Positions 7,554 through 15,337 of a DNA stretch of 31,753 nt are shown here, in pieces. Position 1 is the first letter of the stretch. Each line of letters opens with the position of its first letter. The notes beneath the pieces were generated by a model. The model searched no databases. It was not told where the DNA came from and worked only from the letters and a program-made list of their open reading frames with translations. The stretch comes from Pseudobdellovibrionaceae bacterium (GTDB taxonomy: Bacteria > Bdellovibrionota > Bdellovibrionia > Bdellovibrionales > Bdellovibrionaceae): assembly GCA_947374445.1 (NCBI GenBank), contig CANCBY010000006.1, forward strand, positions 1 to 31,753, given 5' to 3'. A program made the translations under genes and the position numbers.

Positions 7554-8225
7554 GTGAATTTACAAACTGGACCTACCTTGACTGAGACCTCTTTTATTGA
7601 AGAATTTTTCAGCACTTGCAAAAGTGTGGGTCTACCTATTTTTGCATGGCTGACCTTGGGTGGAGCTCTCGACCAGTGGTTGACTCAAAGAATGCAAAAT
7701 ATTTTATCCAGCCCTGATGGCCTTTCGAACTGGATATGGGCTTATGGCTTGGCCTCAATTCTCGCATCGCTTATTTTTCCAACCACAGCTCTGATCTGGG
7801 TGATCCGCAAAAAATTTACGTTTCAAGGACTTTACCAACTCTTCATTGAGACTCTACGGGCATGGGGACAGGCACTTTCTTGGAGTTTTTTATTTATTAT
7901 CCCAGGCCTCGTCCGCTGGCTGCGACTCAGCTTTGTACCTTTTATCACTCTCGAATCAAAAGCCTACGCCCGTGGCGAAGTCGATGCTCTTGAGACCTCG
8001 ATACTATTATCAAAAGGCCGCCTCGGAAAACTGATCGGATTGATTTTTATTTTTTCGCTCTTGATTCCGCTGCTGCTAACGACTTGGGACGACAATCGCA
8101 TGATCTGGCAAACACCCACAGCGAGCCTGACTCTGACTCTGGTTGAAACATTAAGCACGATTTTATTTTTTCTACTTCTGCACCGCTTGTTTCGATCTGC
8201 GGCCGCAAAACTTTCTTTAACCTAA
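7554..8225 (+). CDS. Polytopic membrane protein of unknown function (223 aa)
   Basis: No ATG is available at the N-terminus; the reading frame best starts at GTG 7554. About five membrane helices can be seen, around residues 25-45, 60-85, 105-130, 155-178 and 195-215. The stretch SFVPFITLESKAYARGEVDALETSILLSKG lies between helices three and four and resembles, loosely, the amphipathic repeat of bacterial membrane proteins related to DUF975 or glycerophosphodiesterase membrane domains; this is not firm. The gene lies 25 bases before the IMPDH/GMPR-family gene, so the two may share a transcript. No enzymatic motif was recognised. Confidence 0.65.
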   Translation: MNLQTGPTLTETSFIEEFFSTCKSVGLPIFAWLTLGGALDQWLTQRMQNILSSPDGLSNWIWAYGLASILASLIFPTTALIWVIRKKFTFQGLYQLFIETLRAWGQALSWSFLFIIPGLVRWLRLSFVPFITLESKAYARGEVDALETSILLSKGRLGKLIGLIFIFSLLIPLLLTTWDDNRMIWQTPTASLTLTLVETLSTILFFLLLHRLFRSAAAKLSLT

Positions 8226-8250
8226 TCCCTCTTCTGAAAACGGAGTTATT

Positions 8251-9306
8251 ATGAGCCTTATGTTTCAATGGAAAGACATTCAAAATCGCAGTCGAGGCCT
8301 TACCTTTGACGATGTTCTTATCATTCCAACAAAATCGGAAGTGCGCTCCCGCCGAGACCCACAATTGACAACACAGCTGACAAAAAAAATCTCGATCGAA
8401 ACCCCGATTGTTTCGGCCAATATGGACACAGTGACCGAAAGCGAGATGGCGATTGCCATGCACAGACTGGGAGGCGTCGGTATCTTGCACCGTTTTGCCA
8501 CGATCAAAGAGCAAGTTCAGTGGGTCCATGAAGTTAAAGCCGCAGGCGCCATCAACCTGGCTGCTAGCATTGGTGTCGGTGACGACTACCAAGAGCGAGC
8601 GCTGGCTCTGCTACAAGCAGGAGTTAACATCATGACGATCGACATCGCTCATGGACACTCAGTCGCAATGCAAGAGGTGATGAAATGGCTCAAAGACAAA
8701 TCGCCTGAGACACAAATCATTGCCGGCAACCTAGCTACGCCTGAAGCCGCTCATGATTTGATTCGTGCCGGAGCCGACGCCATCAAAGTTGGAATTGGTC
8801 CCGGCTCGATGTGCACAACGAGAATCATCACTGGTTGCGGAGTTCCGCAACTGACGGCGATCGCTTTGTGTGCCGAAGTGGCCGACGAGTATGGCGTGCC
8901 CGTCATTGCTGATGGAGGTCTTAGAACCTCTGGCGATTTGATGAAGGCCTTTGCGGCTGGAGCCTCGACTTGCATGATCGGCAGTATGCTCTCTGGCACG
9001 ATCGAAACGCCCGGAGAAATCAAAAATGGCCGCAAACAGTACCGCGGAATGGCCTCAAAATCGGCGCAAGTCTCTTGGCGCGGCGGGGTTCCGACCGGTA
9101 TGGCTGCTGAAGGCGAGAGCACCTATGTGAGTGTCAAAGGCCACGTCAAAGATGTGATACTTGAGGTCACCGGTGGAATTCGCAGCGGAATGTCTTATGT
9201 CAATGCTGCGAGCCTAGGCGAGATCCGTGACAAAGCGCGTTTTATGGAAATGTCTTTGGCTGGCGCGTCAGAAAGCCGCGCACACGGCATTAACACAAAT
9301 TCTTAA
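8251..9306 (+). CDS. CBS-less IMP dehydrogenase/GMP reductase family enzyme, more likely GMP reductase (351 aa)
   Basis: This TIM-barrel enzyme interconverts purine nucleotides using a catalytic cysteine, here C188 in GIGPGSMCTTR. Other shared motifs are LTFDDVLIIPTKSEV, PIVSANMDTVTE, the phosphate-binding VIADGGLRTSGD and MIGSMLSG. The pair of CBS domains that interrupts most IMP dehydrogenases is absent; the length fits GMP reductase. The flap region reads SWRGGVPTGMAAEGES, keeping the glutamate-glycine used by GMP reductases and lacking the Arg-Tyr pair that IMP dehydrogenases use to activate water. Against this, VPQLTAI and the C-terminal ESRAHG look IMPDH-like. I favour GMP to IMP reduction with NADPH. 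The ribosome-binding site is GGAG before ATG 8251, and a strong terminator follows. Confidence 0.85.
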   Translation: MSLMFQWKDIQNRSRGLTFDDVLIIPTKSEVRSRRDPQLTTQLTKKISIETPIVSANMDTVTESEMAIAMHRLGGVGILHRFATIKEQVQWVHEVKAAGAINLAASIGVGDDYQERALALLQAGVNIMTIDIAHGHSVAMQEVMKWLKDKSPETQIIAGNLATPEAAHDLIRAGADAIKVGIGPGSMCTTRIITGCGVPQLTAIALCAEVADEYGVPVIADGGLRTSGDLMKAFAAGASTCMIGSMLSGTIETPGEIKNGRKQYRGMASKSAQVSWRGGVPTGMAAEGESTYVSVKGHVKDVILEVTGGIRSGMSYVNAASLGEIRDKARFMEMSLAGASESRAHGINTNS

Positions 9307-9417
9307 CCAAACCTAGACCTAGACGTCGTTGACCAAAATCCTTTCGAAGTCCTAATCTGATCGGGACTTTGAGACGCGAAAGTTGTTGTTTGTTTTCTTC
9401 AAAGCTTCTGTAAAACG

Positions 9418-9450
9418 AAAAGCCGCCTCCCAAAAAGAGGCGGCTTTTTT
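9418..9450 (+). terminator. Strong intrinsic terminator
   Basis: GCCGCCTC (9422-9429) pairs perfectly with GAGGCGGC (9437-9444), with A-rich flanking bases extending the stem and a 7-base loop. Six Ts follow at 9445-9450. It lies about 110 bases after the IMPDH/GMPR-family stop codon and just before the murI start, so it separates the two transcription units. Confidence 0.9.
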
Positions 9451-9499
9451 ATTTGTAAATTTCATTCTCATTTTTTGTTTTTTCGATCACCATCATCAG

Positions 9500-10321
9500 A
9501 TGAAAAGCTCACAAGCAGACTCACAGGCAATTGGTGTTTTTGATTCGGGAATTGGTGGCGTCACCGTGCTTTGTGCTTTGGCCAAAAAATTTCCGCAAGA
9601 AAACTTTGTCTATTTGGGTGATACTGCCCGGCTCCCCTACGGGACCAAATCTGGCGCAACCATTCGCAAGTACACGGAGCAAAATTTAAAATTTCTAAAA
9701 ACCAAAGGTGTCAAAGCCCTGGTGATCGCTTGCAACTCAGCTTCCGCACAATGGAGTGAAACCGAATTCGAAGGCACTCCGGTATTTACCGTGATTGCTC
9801 CTGCGGCCCGCGCTGCAGTAACTGCGAGCACTGATAAAAAAATCGGGGTGCTTGGAACTCGAGCCACTATAAAGAGCAAAGCCTACGAACTAGCTCTCCA
9901 AAAAAATGATCCTTTGACTCAAGTATTCACTCAAGCCTGCCCGCTTCTGGTCCCATTGGCAGAAGAGGGCTGGATCGATGACCCCGTCACCAACCTGATT
10001 GCCTACCGCTATCTGCAACCTCTTTTAGGAAAAGACATCGACACTCTGATTTTGGGCTGCACCCATTACCCAATACTTCGCTCTTCGATCCAAAAAGCGA
10101 TCGGCGCCCATGTCACACTCATCGATTGTGGCCAAGCCGTGGCCGAAGATTTAGCCCAGGCTCTGAAGAATGATAAAATCGGTTCGAATTTTGAGCAGAG
10201 AATTGATTTTTACTGCACGGATATTTCAGATTCATTTAATTCTTTGGCAAAATCCCTGCTTCAACGCGAGGGGCTTGAATTTCAAAATTTTGAAGTGGCC
10301 GACCTGCAAGATCTTCGCTAG
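9500..10321 (+). CDS. murI: Glutamate racemase (273 aa)
   Basis: The enzyme converts L-glutamate to D-glutamate for peptidoglycan. The N-terminal IGVFDSGIGGVTVL and the YLGDTARLPYGTKS stretch are diagnostic. The two catalytic cysteines are present in their usual contexts: C78 in VIACNSAS and C187 in LGCTHYPIL. The start is ATG at 9500; the frame is open further upstream but that would run through the preceding terminator. The length is normal. It is followed after 9 bases by an MpaA-like carboxypeptidase and then dapD, giving a peptidoglycan-precursor and turnover cluster. Confidence 0.96.
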   Translation: MKSSQADSQAIGVFDSGIGGVTVLCALAKKFPQENFVYLGDTARLPYGTKSGATIRKYTEQNLKFLKTKGVKALVIACNSASAQWSETEFEGTPVFTVIAPAARAAVTASTDKKIGVLGTRATIKSKAYELALQKNDPLTQVFTQACPLLVPLAEEGWIDDPVTNLIAYRYLQPLLGKDIDTLILGCTHYPILRSSIQKAIGAHVTLIDCGQAVAEDLAQALKNDKIGSNFEQRIDFYCTDISDSFNSLAKSLLQREGLEFQNFEVADLQDLR

Positions 10322-10330
10322 GTTGAGGCC

Positions 10331-10999
10331 ATGGATTTTCAGATTTTCACCCACAGCCCGCTCGGTCTTCCTGTCAAAGGCTATCGCTTTTATAATTTCA
10401 GCGATCAAGCTCTCAGCAAAAAAGTTTTGCTCTTAGGCGGCGTCCATGGTGATGAGATCGAAGGCGTCATTGCGGCCGAGGGATTGCTGTCTGAGTTTAC
10501 AAAATCTTTCCCTTACAAGTTGGATTTGCTCTTAGTGCCTCACTTTAATCCAGATGGAGTCTTTCATCGCACTCGCACTAATTCTCGCGGTGTTGATCTG
10601 AATCGCAATTTGCCAACAAAAGATTGGTCGCCGGTGATTAAGACACCTCGCTATAACCCTGGCCCTACTGCCAACTCAGAACCTGAAAATCAATGGCTCG
10701 CCAAATATATCAATGAAGAGAAACCAGAGTTTGTGTTGAGCCTTCACTCATGGTTTCCGGTCCTCAATGTCAATGGAGCTTGTCTGGCTGAGGCTGAGAC
10801 TCTGGCCCGCTTTACAGGATATCGTATCGACGCCGATATCGGCTACCCAACTCCTGGTTGCTTGGGAACTTATGCGGGTCTTGAAAGATCTTCTGCCACT
10901 TTGACTTACGAAATCGAGCGCGGTCTTGATGCGGCTTCGATCTTAAAAATCCATGTCCCTGCTATTTTAGAATGCCTCAAAACTCGGGAGCAATCGTGA
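10331..10999 (+). CDS. mpaA: M14-family carboxypeptidase, MpaA-like murein peptide amidase (222 aa)
   Basis: The family cleaves the gamma-D-glutamyl-meso-DAP bond of murein peptides during cell-wall recycling, in the cytoplasm. Zinc ligands are H39 and E42 in GGVHGDEIEG and H139 in LSLHSW. The substrate-binding arginine region is NSRGVDLNRNLP, and the catalytic glutamate lies in LTYEIERG (about residue 194 or 196). There is no signal peptide, and the length is a little short of E. coli MpaA. The stop overlaps the dapD start by four bases (GTGA at 10996-10999). Neighbours murI and dapD make D-Glu and the DAP precursor, so cell-wall peptide metabolism is strongly suggested; the exact peptide substrate is inferred. 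Confidence 0.85.
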   Translation: MDFQIFTHSPLGLPVKGYRFYNFSDQALSKKVLLLGGVHGDEIEGVIAAEGLLSEFTKSFPYKLDLLLVPHFNPDGVFHRTRTNSRGVDLNRNLPTKDWSPVIKTPRYNPGPTANSEPENQWLAKYINEEKPEFVLSLHSWFPVLNVNGACLAEAETLARFTGYRIDADIGYPTPGCLGTYAGLERSSATLTYEIERGLDAASILKIHVPAILECLKTREQS

Positions 11000-11817
11000 G
11001 CGCACATCCTCTACAAAAATCCATCGAAGAAATGTTTCCTATGGATGCTGTCAGCCTGACCGCGCAAAATAAAAAAGAAATTTTGCAGATCATCGGTGAC
11101 CTCGATCAAGGCCACTTGCGTGTTGCTGAAAAAATCAATGGAAAATGGATCACTCATGAGTGGCTCAAAAAATCCGTGCTCCTTTATTTTCGCATTCAAG
11201 GCATGAGCGAAATGCTCGCCGGTGATTTGCAATTTTTTGATAAAATCCCACTCAAAAAATGGTCAGCATCCACCGGCGTGCGAGTGGTACCTCCGGCGGT
11301 CGCGAGATACGGCTCCTTCCTTGAAAAAGGCGTGATCATGATGCCTTCGTTCGTCAACATCGGAGCCTATGTCGGCGCTGGCACCATGGTCGACACTTGG
11401 GCCACAGTCGGTAGCTGCGCCCAAATCGGCAAGCATGTGCACCTCTCTGGTGGAGTCGGAATCGGCGGCGTCCTTGAGCCGATCCAAGCACAACCCGTGA
11501 TCATCGAAGACCACTGCTTTCTTGGCAGTCGTGCCATCGTGGTCGAGGGCGTGCATCTCGAAGAAGGCGTTGTTTTAGGTGCAGGAGTCACCATCACTTC
11601 AAGCACAAAAATCATCGACGTCAGCGGCAGCCAAAGCGTTGAGTACAAAGGCTTTGTCCCTAAAAACTCGGTCGTAATTCCAGGCACTTTGCCGAAAAAG
11701 TTTCCGGCCGGTGAATTCGGAGTACCTTGCGCACTGATCATCGGTCAGCGCAAAGAGAGCACAGATTTAAAAACGAGTCTAACGGCAGCCTTGAGGGACT
11801 TTCAGGTTTCGGTTTAG
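10996..11817 (+). CDS. dapD: 2,3,4,5-tetrahydropyridine-2,6-dicarboxylate N-succinyltransferase (273 aa)
   Basis: The enzyme succinylates tetrahydrodipicolinate in the succinylase branch of lysine and meso-DAP synthesis. The N-terminal helical domain reads LRVAEKINGKWITHEWLKKSVLLYFRI, nearly as in E. coli DapD. It is followed by a left-handed parallel beta-helix of hexapeptide repeats (for example VNIGAYVGAGTMVDTWATVG and HVHLSGGVGIGG), with ENHCFLGSR-like IEDHCFLGSR at the cofactor region. I choose the GTG at 10996 because it has GGGAG upstream, overlaps the mpaA stop as GTGA, and gives the usual length of about 274 residues. An in-frame ATG at 10972 would add eight residues. Confidence 0.95.
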   Translation: MSAHPLQKSIEEMFPMDAVSLTAQNKKEILQIIGDLDQGHLRVAEKINGKWITHEWLKKSVLLYFRIQGMSEMLAGDLQFFDKIPLKKWSASTGVRVVPPAVARYGSFLEKGVIMMPSFVNIGAYVGAGTMVDTWATVGSCAQIGKHVHLSGGVGIGGVLEPIQAQPVIIEDHCFLGSRAIVVEGVHLEEGVVLGAGVTITSSTKIIDVSGSQSVEYKGFVPKNSVVIPGTLPKKFPAGEFGVPCALIIGQRKESTDLKTSLTAALRDFQVSV

Positions 11818-11834
11818 TTTTTTTGTCGTTTCTC

Positions 11835-11886
11835 CTTGCAATTTGAGTCTTGCAATTTGAGTCTTGCAATCTAAGTCTTGCAAATC
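11835..11886. repeat. Tandem repeat, 14-base unit, about 3.5 copies
   Basis: The unit CTTGCAATTTGAGT occurs exactly at 11835-11848 and 11849-11862. A third copy with two changes (CTTGCAATCTAAGT) is at 11863-11876, followed by a partial copy starting CTTGCAAAT at 11877. The array fills most of the gap between dapD and the FecR-domain gene. A run of Ts directly after the dapD stop precedes it. Confidence 0.9.
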
Positions 11887-11915
11887 AGATCAAACTCCGC
11901 GAGCATTTGTGAACT

Positions 11916-12758
11916 ATGCAAAAAAACACAAGCTCAATTACTTTATGCTCCATCTTGTTTTCTCTTTTGTCGGCCTCTCCCGCAGGTGCCGCCACCAAGC
12001 CTATTGGCATGATCATTGTTATTAAAGGCGAAGTGCAGTTGACCAACTCTGGCAACGAAAACGAAAAAGCCAAGGTGGGCTTGCAGATTTTTGAAGGTGA
12101 TAAAATCACTTCCGCCGCCAGTTCCACGGCCAAGATTGTTACCGTCGACCGCAATGTTCTTGTGATCGGCGAAAACTCAGAAATGCTGATCGAAAGATAC
12201 TCTCACGATGAGGCTAATAAAAAACAAGTCGACATCAAGCTCACTCAAGGCTCACTGCGAAGTGCCCTTGAGCAAACATATGCCAACCAAGAAGAGCACT
12301 TCAAAGTAGAAACGCCGATAGCTGTTGCAGGCGTTCGTGGCACCGACTTTTTGACTGAATACCACCCTGCCACCAAAGAAAGTATCGTCTGTACTTTCAA
12401 GGGACAGGTGGCCTATCAGGCACAGGCTCAGGGAAAATCAGTGGGGGCAGAGTCACTGGTTCACGCGGGCGACTTCATCAAACACAATTCAGGACAACCG
12501 CCACAAATGACCCCAGCAAAACCAGAATGGATTGCAAAGCACATGGCCGCCCATGAAATCAAAGGCGATGAGCAAAAAATGAATATCAAACCCGAACCGC
12601 GAGCTCACGAGCCGAAGGGCGAACCCAAAAGTGAACACTCTACTCCTGGGGCAAAAGATCAGTCACCACCACCGGCTAAAGAAACCGGAAAAGAAAAGGC
12701 AGGAGCAAAGCCTCTCCCACCAGCTCCGCCTCCTCCACCGCCTCCACCACGAAAATAG
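11916..12758 (+). CDS. FecR-domain secreted protein with polyproline tail (280 aa)
   Basis: A signal peptide (cleavage near SPAGA-AT, residue 25) leads into a FecR domain spanning about residues 30-190. It begins IGMIIVIKGEVQLT and contains FEGDKITSAASSTAKI and the hallmark VETPIAVAGVRGTDF at about 131-145. The rest (200-280) is low complexity: charged, rich in Lys, Glu and Pro, ending with PPAPPPPPPPPRK. There is no iron-uptake sigma factor or receptor next to it, so it belongs to the large class of free-standing periplasmic FecR-like proteins. The proline run would need EF-P for smooth translation and could span the cell wall. The ribosome-binding site is weak. Confidence 0.85.
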   Translation: MQKNTSSITLCSILFSLLSASPAGAATKPIGMIIVIKGEVQLTNSGNENEKAKVGLQIFEGDKITSAASSTAKIVTVDRNVLVIGENSEMLIERYSHDEANKKQVDIKLTQGSLRSALEQTYANQEEHFKVETPIAVAGVRGTDFLTEYHPATKESIVCTFKGQVAYQAQAQGKSVGAESLVHAGDFIKHNSGQPPQMTPAKPEWIAKHMAAHEIKGDEQKMNIKPEPRAHEPKGEPKSEHSTPGAKDQSPPPAKETGKEKAGAKPLPPAPPPPPPPPRK

Positions 12759-12798
12759 CTAGCTCTTTGAGACTGAACAAAGGTGCTTTTTGCTCATC

Positions 12799-12851
12799 TC
12801 GACAAGACCTAATAACTACCAGCCTGGCGCTTCGCAAACTAGCCTTGTCGA
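12799..12851. repeat. Inverted repeat after the FecR-domain gene
   Basis: TCGACAAG (12799-12806) is the exact complement of CTTGTCGA (12844-12851), with a 37-base spacer; a loosely T-rich stretch follows. It could be a weak terminator, a regulatory fold ahead of the next small gene, or chance. Confidence 0.35.
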
Positions 12852-12893
12852 TTCTTGATTTTTGCGATTTGATAACGCTTTAAGGGAGACCGC

Positions 12894-13079
12894 TTGGACG
12901 CCGAAAACAAAATTAGCAATAAGTTTTTTAAGCCAGATCGCAGGTCAGCACCCCGCTCTGAATCCACTGAGCGTCGTATTTTTTTGCGCCCGACCTCTGC
13001 ATTGCGATGGCGAGGATTGGTCGCCGCAACGCTGGTGATCTTGGTTATCTATTTTATTGTGATTTTGCTTTCACACTAA
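12894..13079 (+). CDS. Small single-pass membrane protein of unknown function (61 aa)
   Basis: The start is a TTG at 12894 with a good ribosome-binding site (AAGGGAG, five bases upstream). The first 38 residues are polar and strongly basic (KPDRRSAPRSESTERRIF). One membrane helix (LVAATLVILVIYFIVILL) ends the protein, followed only by SH. This predicts an inner-membrane protein with a cytoplasmic, positively charged N-terminal tail. It is convergent with the permease gene ending at 13091, 11 bases away. No family was recognised. Confidence 0.6.
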   Translation: MDAENKISNKFFKPDRRSAPRSESTERRIFLRPTSALRWRGLVAATLVILVIYFIVILLSH

Positions 13080-13090
13080 TTTGATATCGC

Positions 13091-14317
13091 TCAGTTCTTA
13101 ATCCGCAGACTCTCGCTAGGACTTTGCTGAGTGGCCGCCTTTGAGGCCGAACGAGAACCCCAGTATGCCAACAGAGCTGCAACACCTATAACCATTGCCA
13201 CAAAACTCAAATCTACTTTGGCGGGAATCGATGAATCGTAATAAATCTCCGGCAACACATTGAGCGGAAAAAACTCCAAGTAGTAACTGATCGCAAGTCC
13301 TAACACCAGGCCACCACCAACGCCTACAAATGCAAGCCCATACCCCATCTGCGCAAAAAGTTTTTGCACCCGTAATTTTGAAAATCCTATGGCTTGCAAA
13401 AGACCAATTTCTCGGCGTTTTTGCGAGGTCAACAATGCCAAAACCGAAACCAATGAAAAACCTGCGATTAAAGCCGCCATCGATAAAAATAAAGTGATGA
13501 TGGTTTTCTCTACTCGCAGAGCAAAAAACATGGCGGAGTTTTTTTCTTTCCATGTTTCTACTTTGAGTTCTGTGAAAGAAGACAAACTTTCTTTGACCGA
13601 CTGAACCGAATCCGGATCCGGAGTCCAAACCTCGAGACCTAGTTTTCGACTGGCTGGATTGCGAAGCGAATTTAGAGCCAATCCTTTTTTGTAAAAAATA
13701 TTTTGGCTGTCCATGTCGGCTAGGTTTGTACTTAAAATTTTTCGAATTCGCACTTTTTCAAAGGGCGGTGCCTCACTTGGCGGGAGCAGCAAACCTTCGG
13801 GCGGCACCACCATCAGACTATCGCCTTCAAAAACCCCCAAGGATCTGGCCAGATCGATTCCGATATCGACCTCACCGAGCAGGGGGCCTTCGGAATCTTT
13901 GTTATACAAGTCGTTCATCTTTAGCTCTTGCATAAGATGACGATAACTCGCATCACTCACTCCCCTTGCAACTCCTCCTCGAAAGTGGCCATCGATGGTT
14001 CGCAAAATAACATCCTGAGTTTCAAAGGGCTGAGTCTCAAATCCTAAATCATTTTTTAATTTGATCGCTACCGGATGGGTTTCGATCATAGAAAAACTTG
14101 TGGCTTGCGGAAACTGCACGACCAGGTGGGGCTCGATAGCCAATGTGCGTTTACGAATGCTTTGATTCAGAGCTGTCATCACACTGATAACAACCAACAA
14201 AGAACTCACACTGACGCAAAGACCAATAGTCGTGAGCCATGAGATTTTTTTGACGACAGCACCGGCTCGTCGCGAGAAGAGGTAATTTTTAAAGAAATCG
14301 AGAGTTAAACCGTTCAC
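13091..14317 (-). CDS. FtsX-type ABC permease, LolC/LolE-like (408 aa)
   Basis: The N-terminus (FFKNYLFSRRAGAVVKKISW, then a first membrane helix and VVISVMTALNQSIRKR, then PHLVVQFP) follows the LolC/E pattern. A periplasmic domain spans about 55-270. The C-terminal FtsX domain has three helices, including a LLTSQKRREIGLLQAIGFSK coupling stretch. In LolCDE such permeases extract lipoproteins from the inner membrane using the ATPase LolD. Here no LolD gene is adjacent. The gene is the last of an MCE operon, overlapping mlaD by four bases (ATGA, 14314-14317), so it may work with the MCE transporter. Only one permease is encoded, suggesting a homodimer. The substrate is unknown; lipid or lipoprotein handling is inferred. 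Confidence 0.85.
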   Translation of the reverse strand: MNGLTLDFFKNYLFSRRAGAVVKKISWLTTIGLCVSVSSLLVVISVMTALNQSIRKRTLAIEPHLVVQFPQATSFSMIETHPVAIKLKNDLGFETQPFETQDVILRTIDGHFRGGVARGVSDASYRHLMQELKMNDLYNKDSEGPLLGEVDIGIDLARSLGVFEGDSLMVVPPEGLLLPPSEAPPFEKVRIRKILSTNLADMDSQNIFYKKGLALNSLRNPASRKLGLEVWTPDPDSVQSVKESLSSFTELKVETWKEKNSAMFFALRVEKTIITLFLSMAALIAGFSLVSVLALLTSQKRREIGLLQAIGFSKLRVQKLFAQMGYGLAFVGVGGGLVLGLAISYYLEFFPLNVLPEIYYDSSIPAKVDLSFVAMVIGVAALLAYWGSRSASKAATQQSPSESLRIKN

Positions 14318-15294
14318 TCACCTGAGTTTGCTGGTTTTCTTGGTTTTTTTGAATCCTTTTCTTCTTGCTCACGGACTTCTTGCGCCGCAGAGCGAACCAC
14401 CCAAGTTTTTTGCATGGCCTTCATCAAAACAACCGCCTCATCCAAGGCTTCAACCGCTCGGCGCGAGGCATGTGGAAGATCTGGAGCAATTTCTGCCATG
14501 GCAGGCATAAAGACTCTAAATTGCTGTGTTAATTCGGCCATGTTTTTAACTAAGGATTCCATGTTTTTTGCCATCGCAGGAGCCCGCTCGGTCAGATCCG
14601 GCAGAAGCTTATTGAGCTCACGGGTTGTCGAAGACAAGGCCCCTAAGACCACTTCAAGGTTTTCATCTTTGGTGGCTTGCTTTGATAGCTTGATCACTTC
14701 GATTGACATGACGTTCAAGTTTTTAAGCAAAGGATCAATCCGATCCACCATGCGAACGAGAGCTTCGGTGCGATCTTTACTCAAGAATGATTCGGCCAAA
14801 TAGCGCAAGTTCTGTAGCATCGATGACATACTCTCGAGAGTGTTACCCAGCCCCTTACCACTCAGAATTGTCATCAAATCAACAGCCTCATGTGAGGCTA
14901 TTTTTGCATCGGCAGAAAGGACCTTAGCTTCTTCGCCGCCCACGGTGATATCTAAAACGCGATCACCGATAATAAAGGGGCGAACCAGTTGTGCTACCGA
15001 GTCTTCTTTGATTTTATCTTGAAATTTAGCGAGCACATAAAATTTAACTAGAATCTTGTTGCTAGAAATCAGATCCACTTCTTCAACACTGCCGGCTTTA
15101 AGGCCCGCCATCTGCACCGTCGTTCCAGGATGAATTCCATCGGCACTCTCAAAAATTGTCGTGTAGTTGATCTTGGCTTCAAACCAACCCTGCTTGATCG
15201 CAACTGACAGCGAGAATACGATTCCGCCAACAAAGGCCAAGCCCACAAAGAGCCCGGCAATGCGTTCGAACTTATTGAAATTGACTTTCATCAT
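14314..15294 (-). CDS. mlaD: MlaD-like MCE-domain protein (326 aa)
   Basis: The protein has an N-terminal membrane anchor (about 13-32) followed by one MCE domain (about 38-115: YTTIFESADGIHPGTTVQMA, GLKAGSVEEVDL, FIIGDRVLDITVGG). A long, mostly helical C-terminal part (about 140-300) follows. MCE proteins form hexameric rings that carry phospholipids across the periplasm. It is longer than E. coli MlaD (about 183 aa); the helical extension resembles that of other MCE proteins which build a channel or needle. The C-terminus is charged (EQEEKDSKKPRKP). It starts with ATG ATG after GGAGTGACAG and is the third gene of the mlaE-mlaF-mlaD-permease operon. Confidence 0.92.
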   Translation of the reverse strand: MMKVNFNKFERIAGLFVGLAFVGGIVFSLSVAIKQGWFEAKINYTTIFESADGIHPGTTVQMAGLKAGSVEEVDLISSNKILVKFYVLAKFQDKIKEDSVAQLVRPFIIGDRVLDITVGGEEAKVLSADAKIASHEAVDLMTILSGKGLGNTLESMSSMLQNLRYLAESFLSKDRTEALVRMVDRIDPLLKNLNVMSIEVIKLSKQATKDENLEVVLGALSSTTRELNKLLPDLTERAPAMAKNMESLVKNMAELTQQFRVFMPAMAEIAPDLPHASRRAVEALDEAVVLMKAMQKTWVVRSAAQEVREQEEKDSKKPRKPANSGE

Positions 15295-15337
15295 CTGTCA
15301 CTCCGTCTCATGCTACAAGCAACAACACCCAAGCAAC

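Noticed and set aside
9383..9499. N-terminal extension of murI
   Set aside because: The extension would be translated through the strong terminator at 9418-9450 and does not resemble MurI; ATG 9500 gives the normal N-terminus.
11835..11886. CRISPR array
   Set aside because: The repeats are 14 bases long and directly abutting, without spacers, and no cas genes are in the window.
13116..13628. Long minus-strand frame inside the LolC/E-like gene
   Set aside because: It is another frame of the permease gene; its Cys/Trp/Arg-rich translation is typical of shadow frames.
13763..13775. Second GGGCGGTGCCTCA, also at 5638-5650 in the transposase gene
   Set aside because: It lies in the permease coding region, where it encodes normal Ala-Pro-Pro codons, and it has no palindromic partner nearby, so chance is the better explanation.
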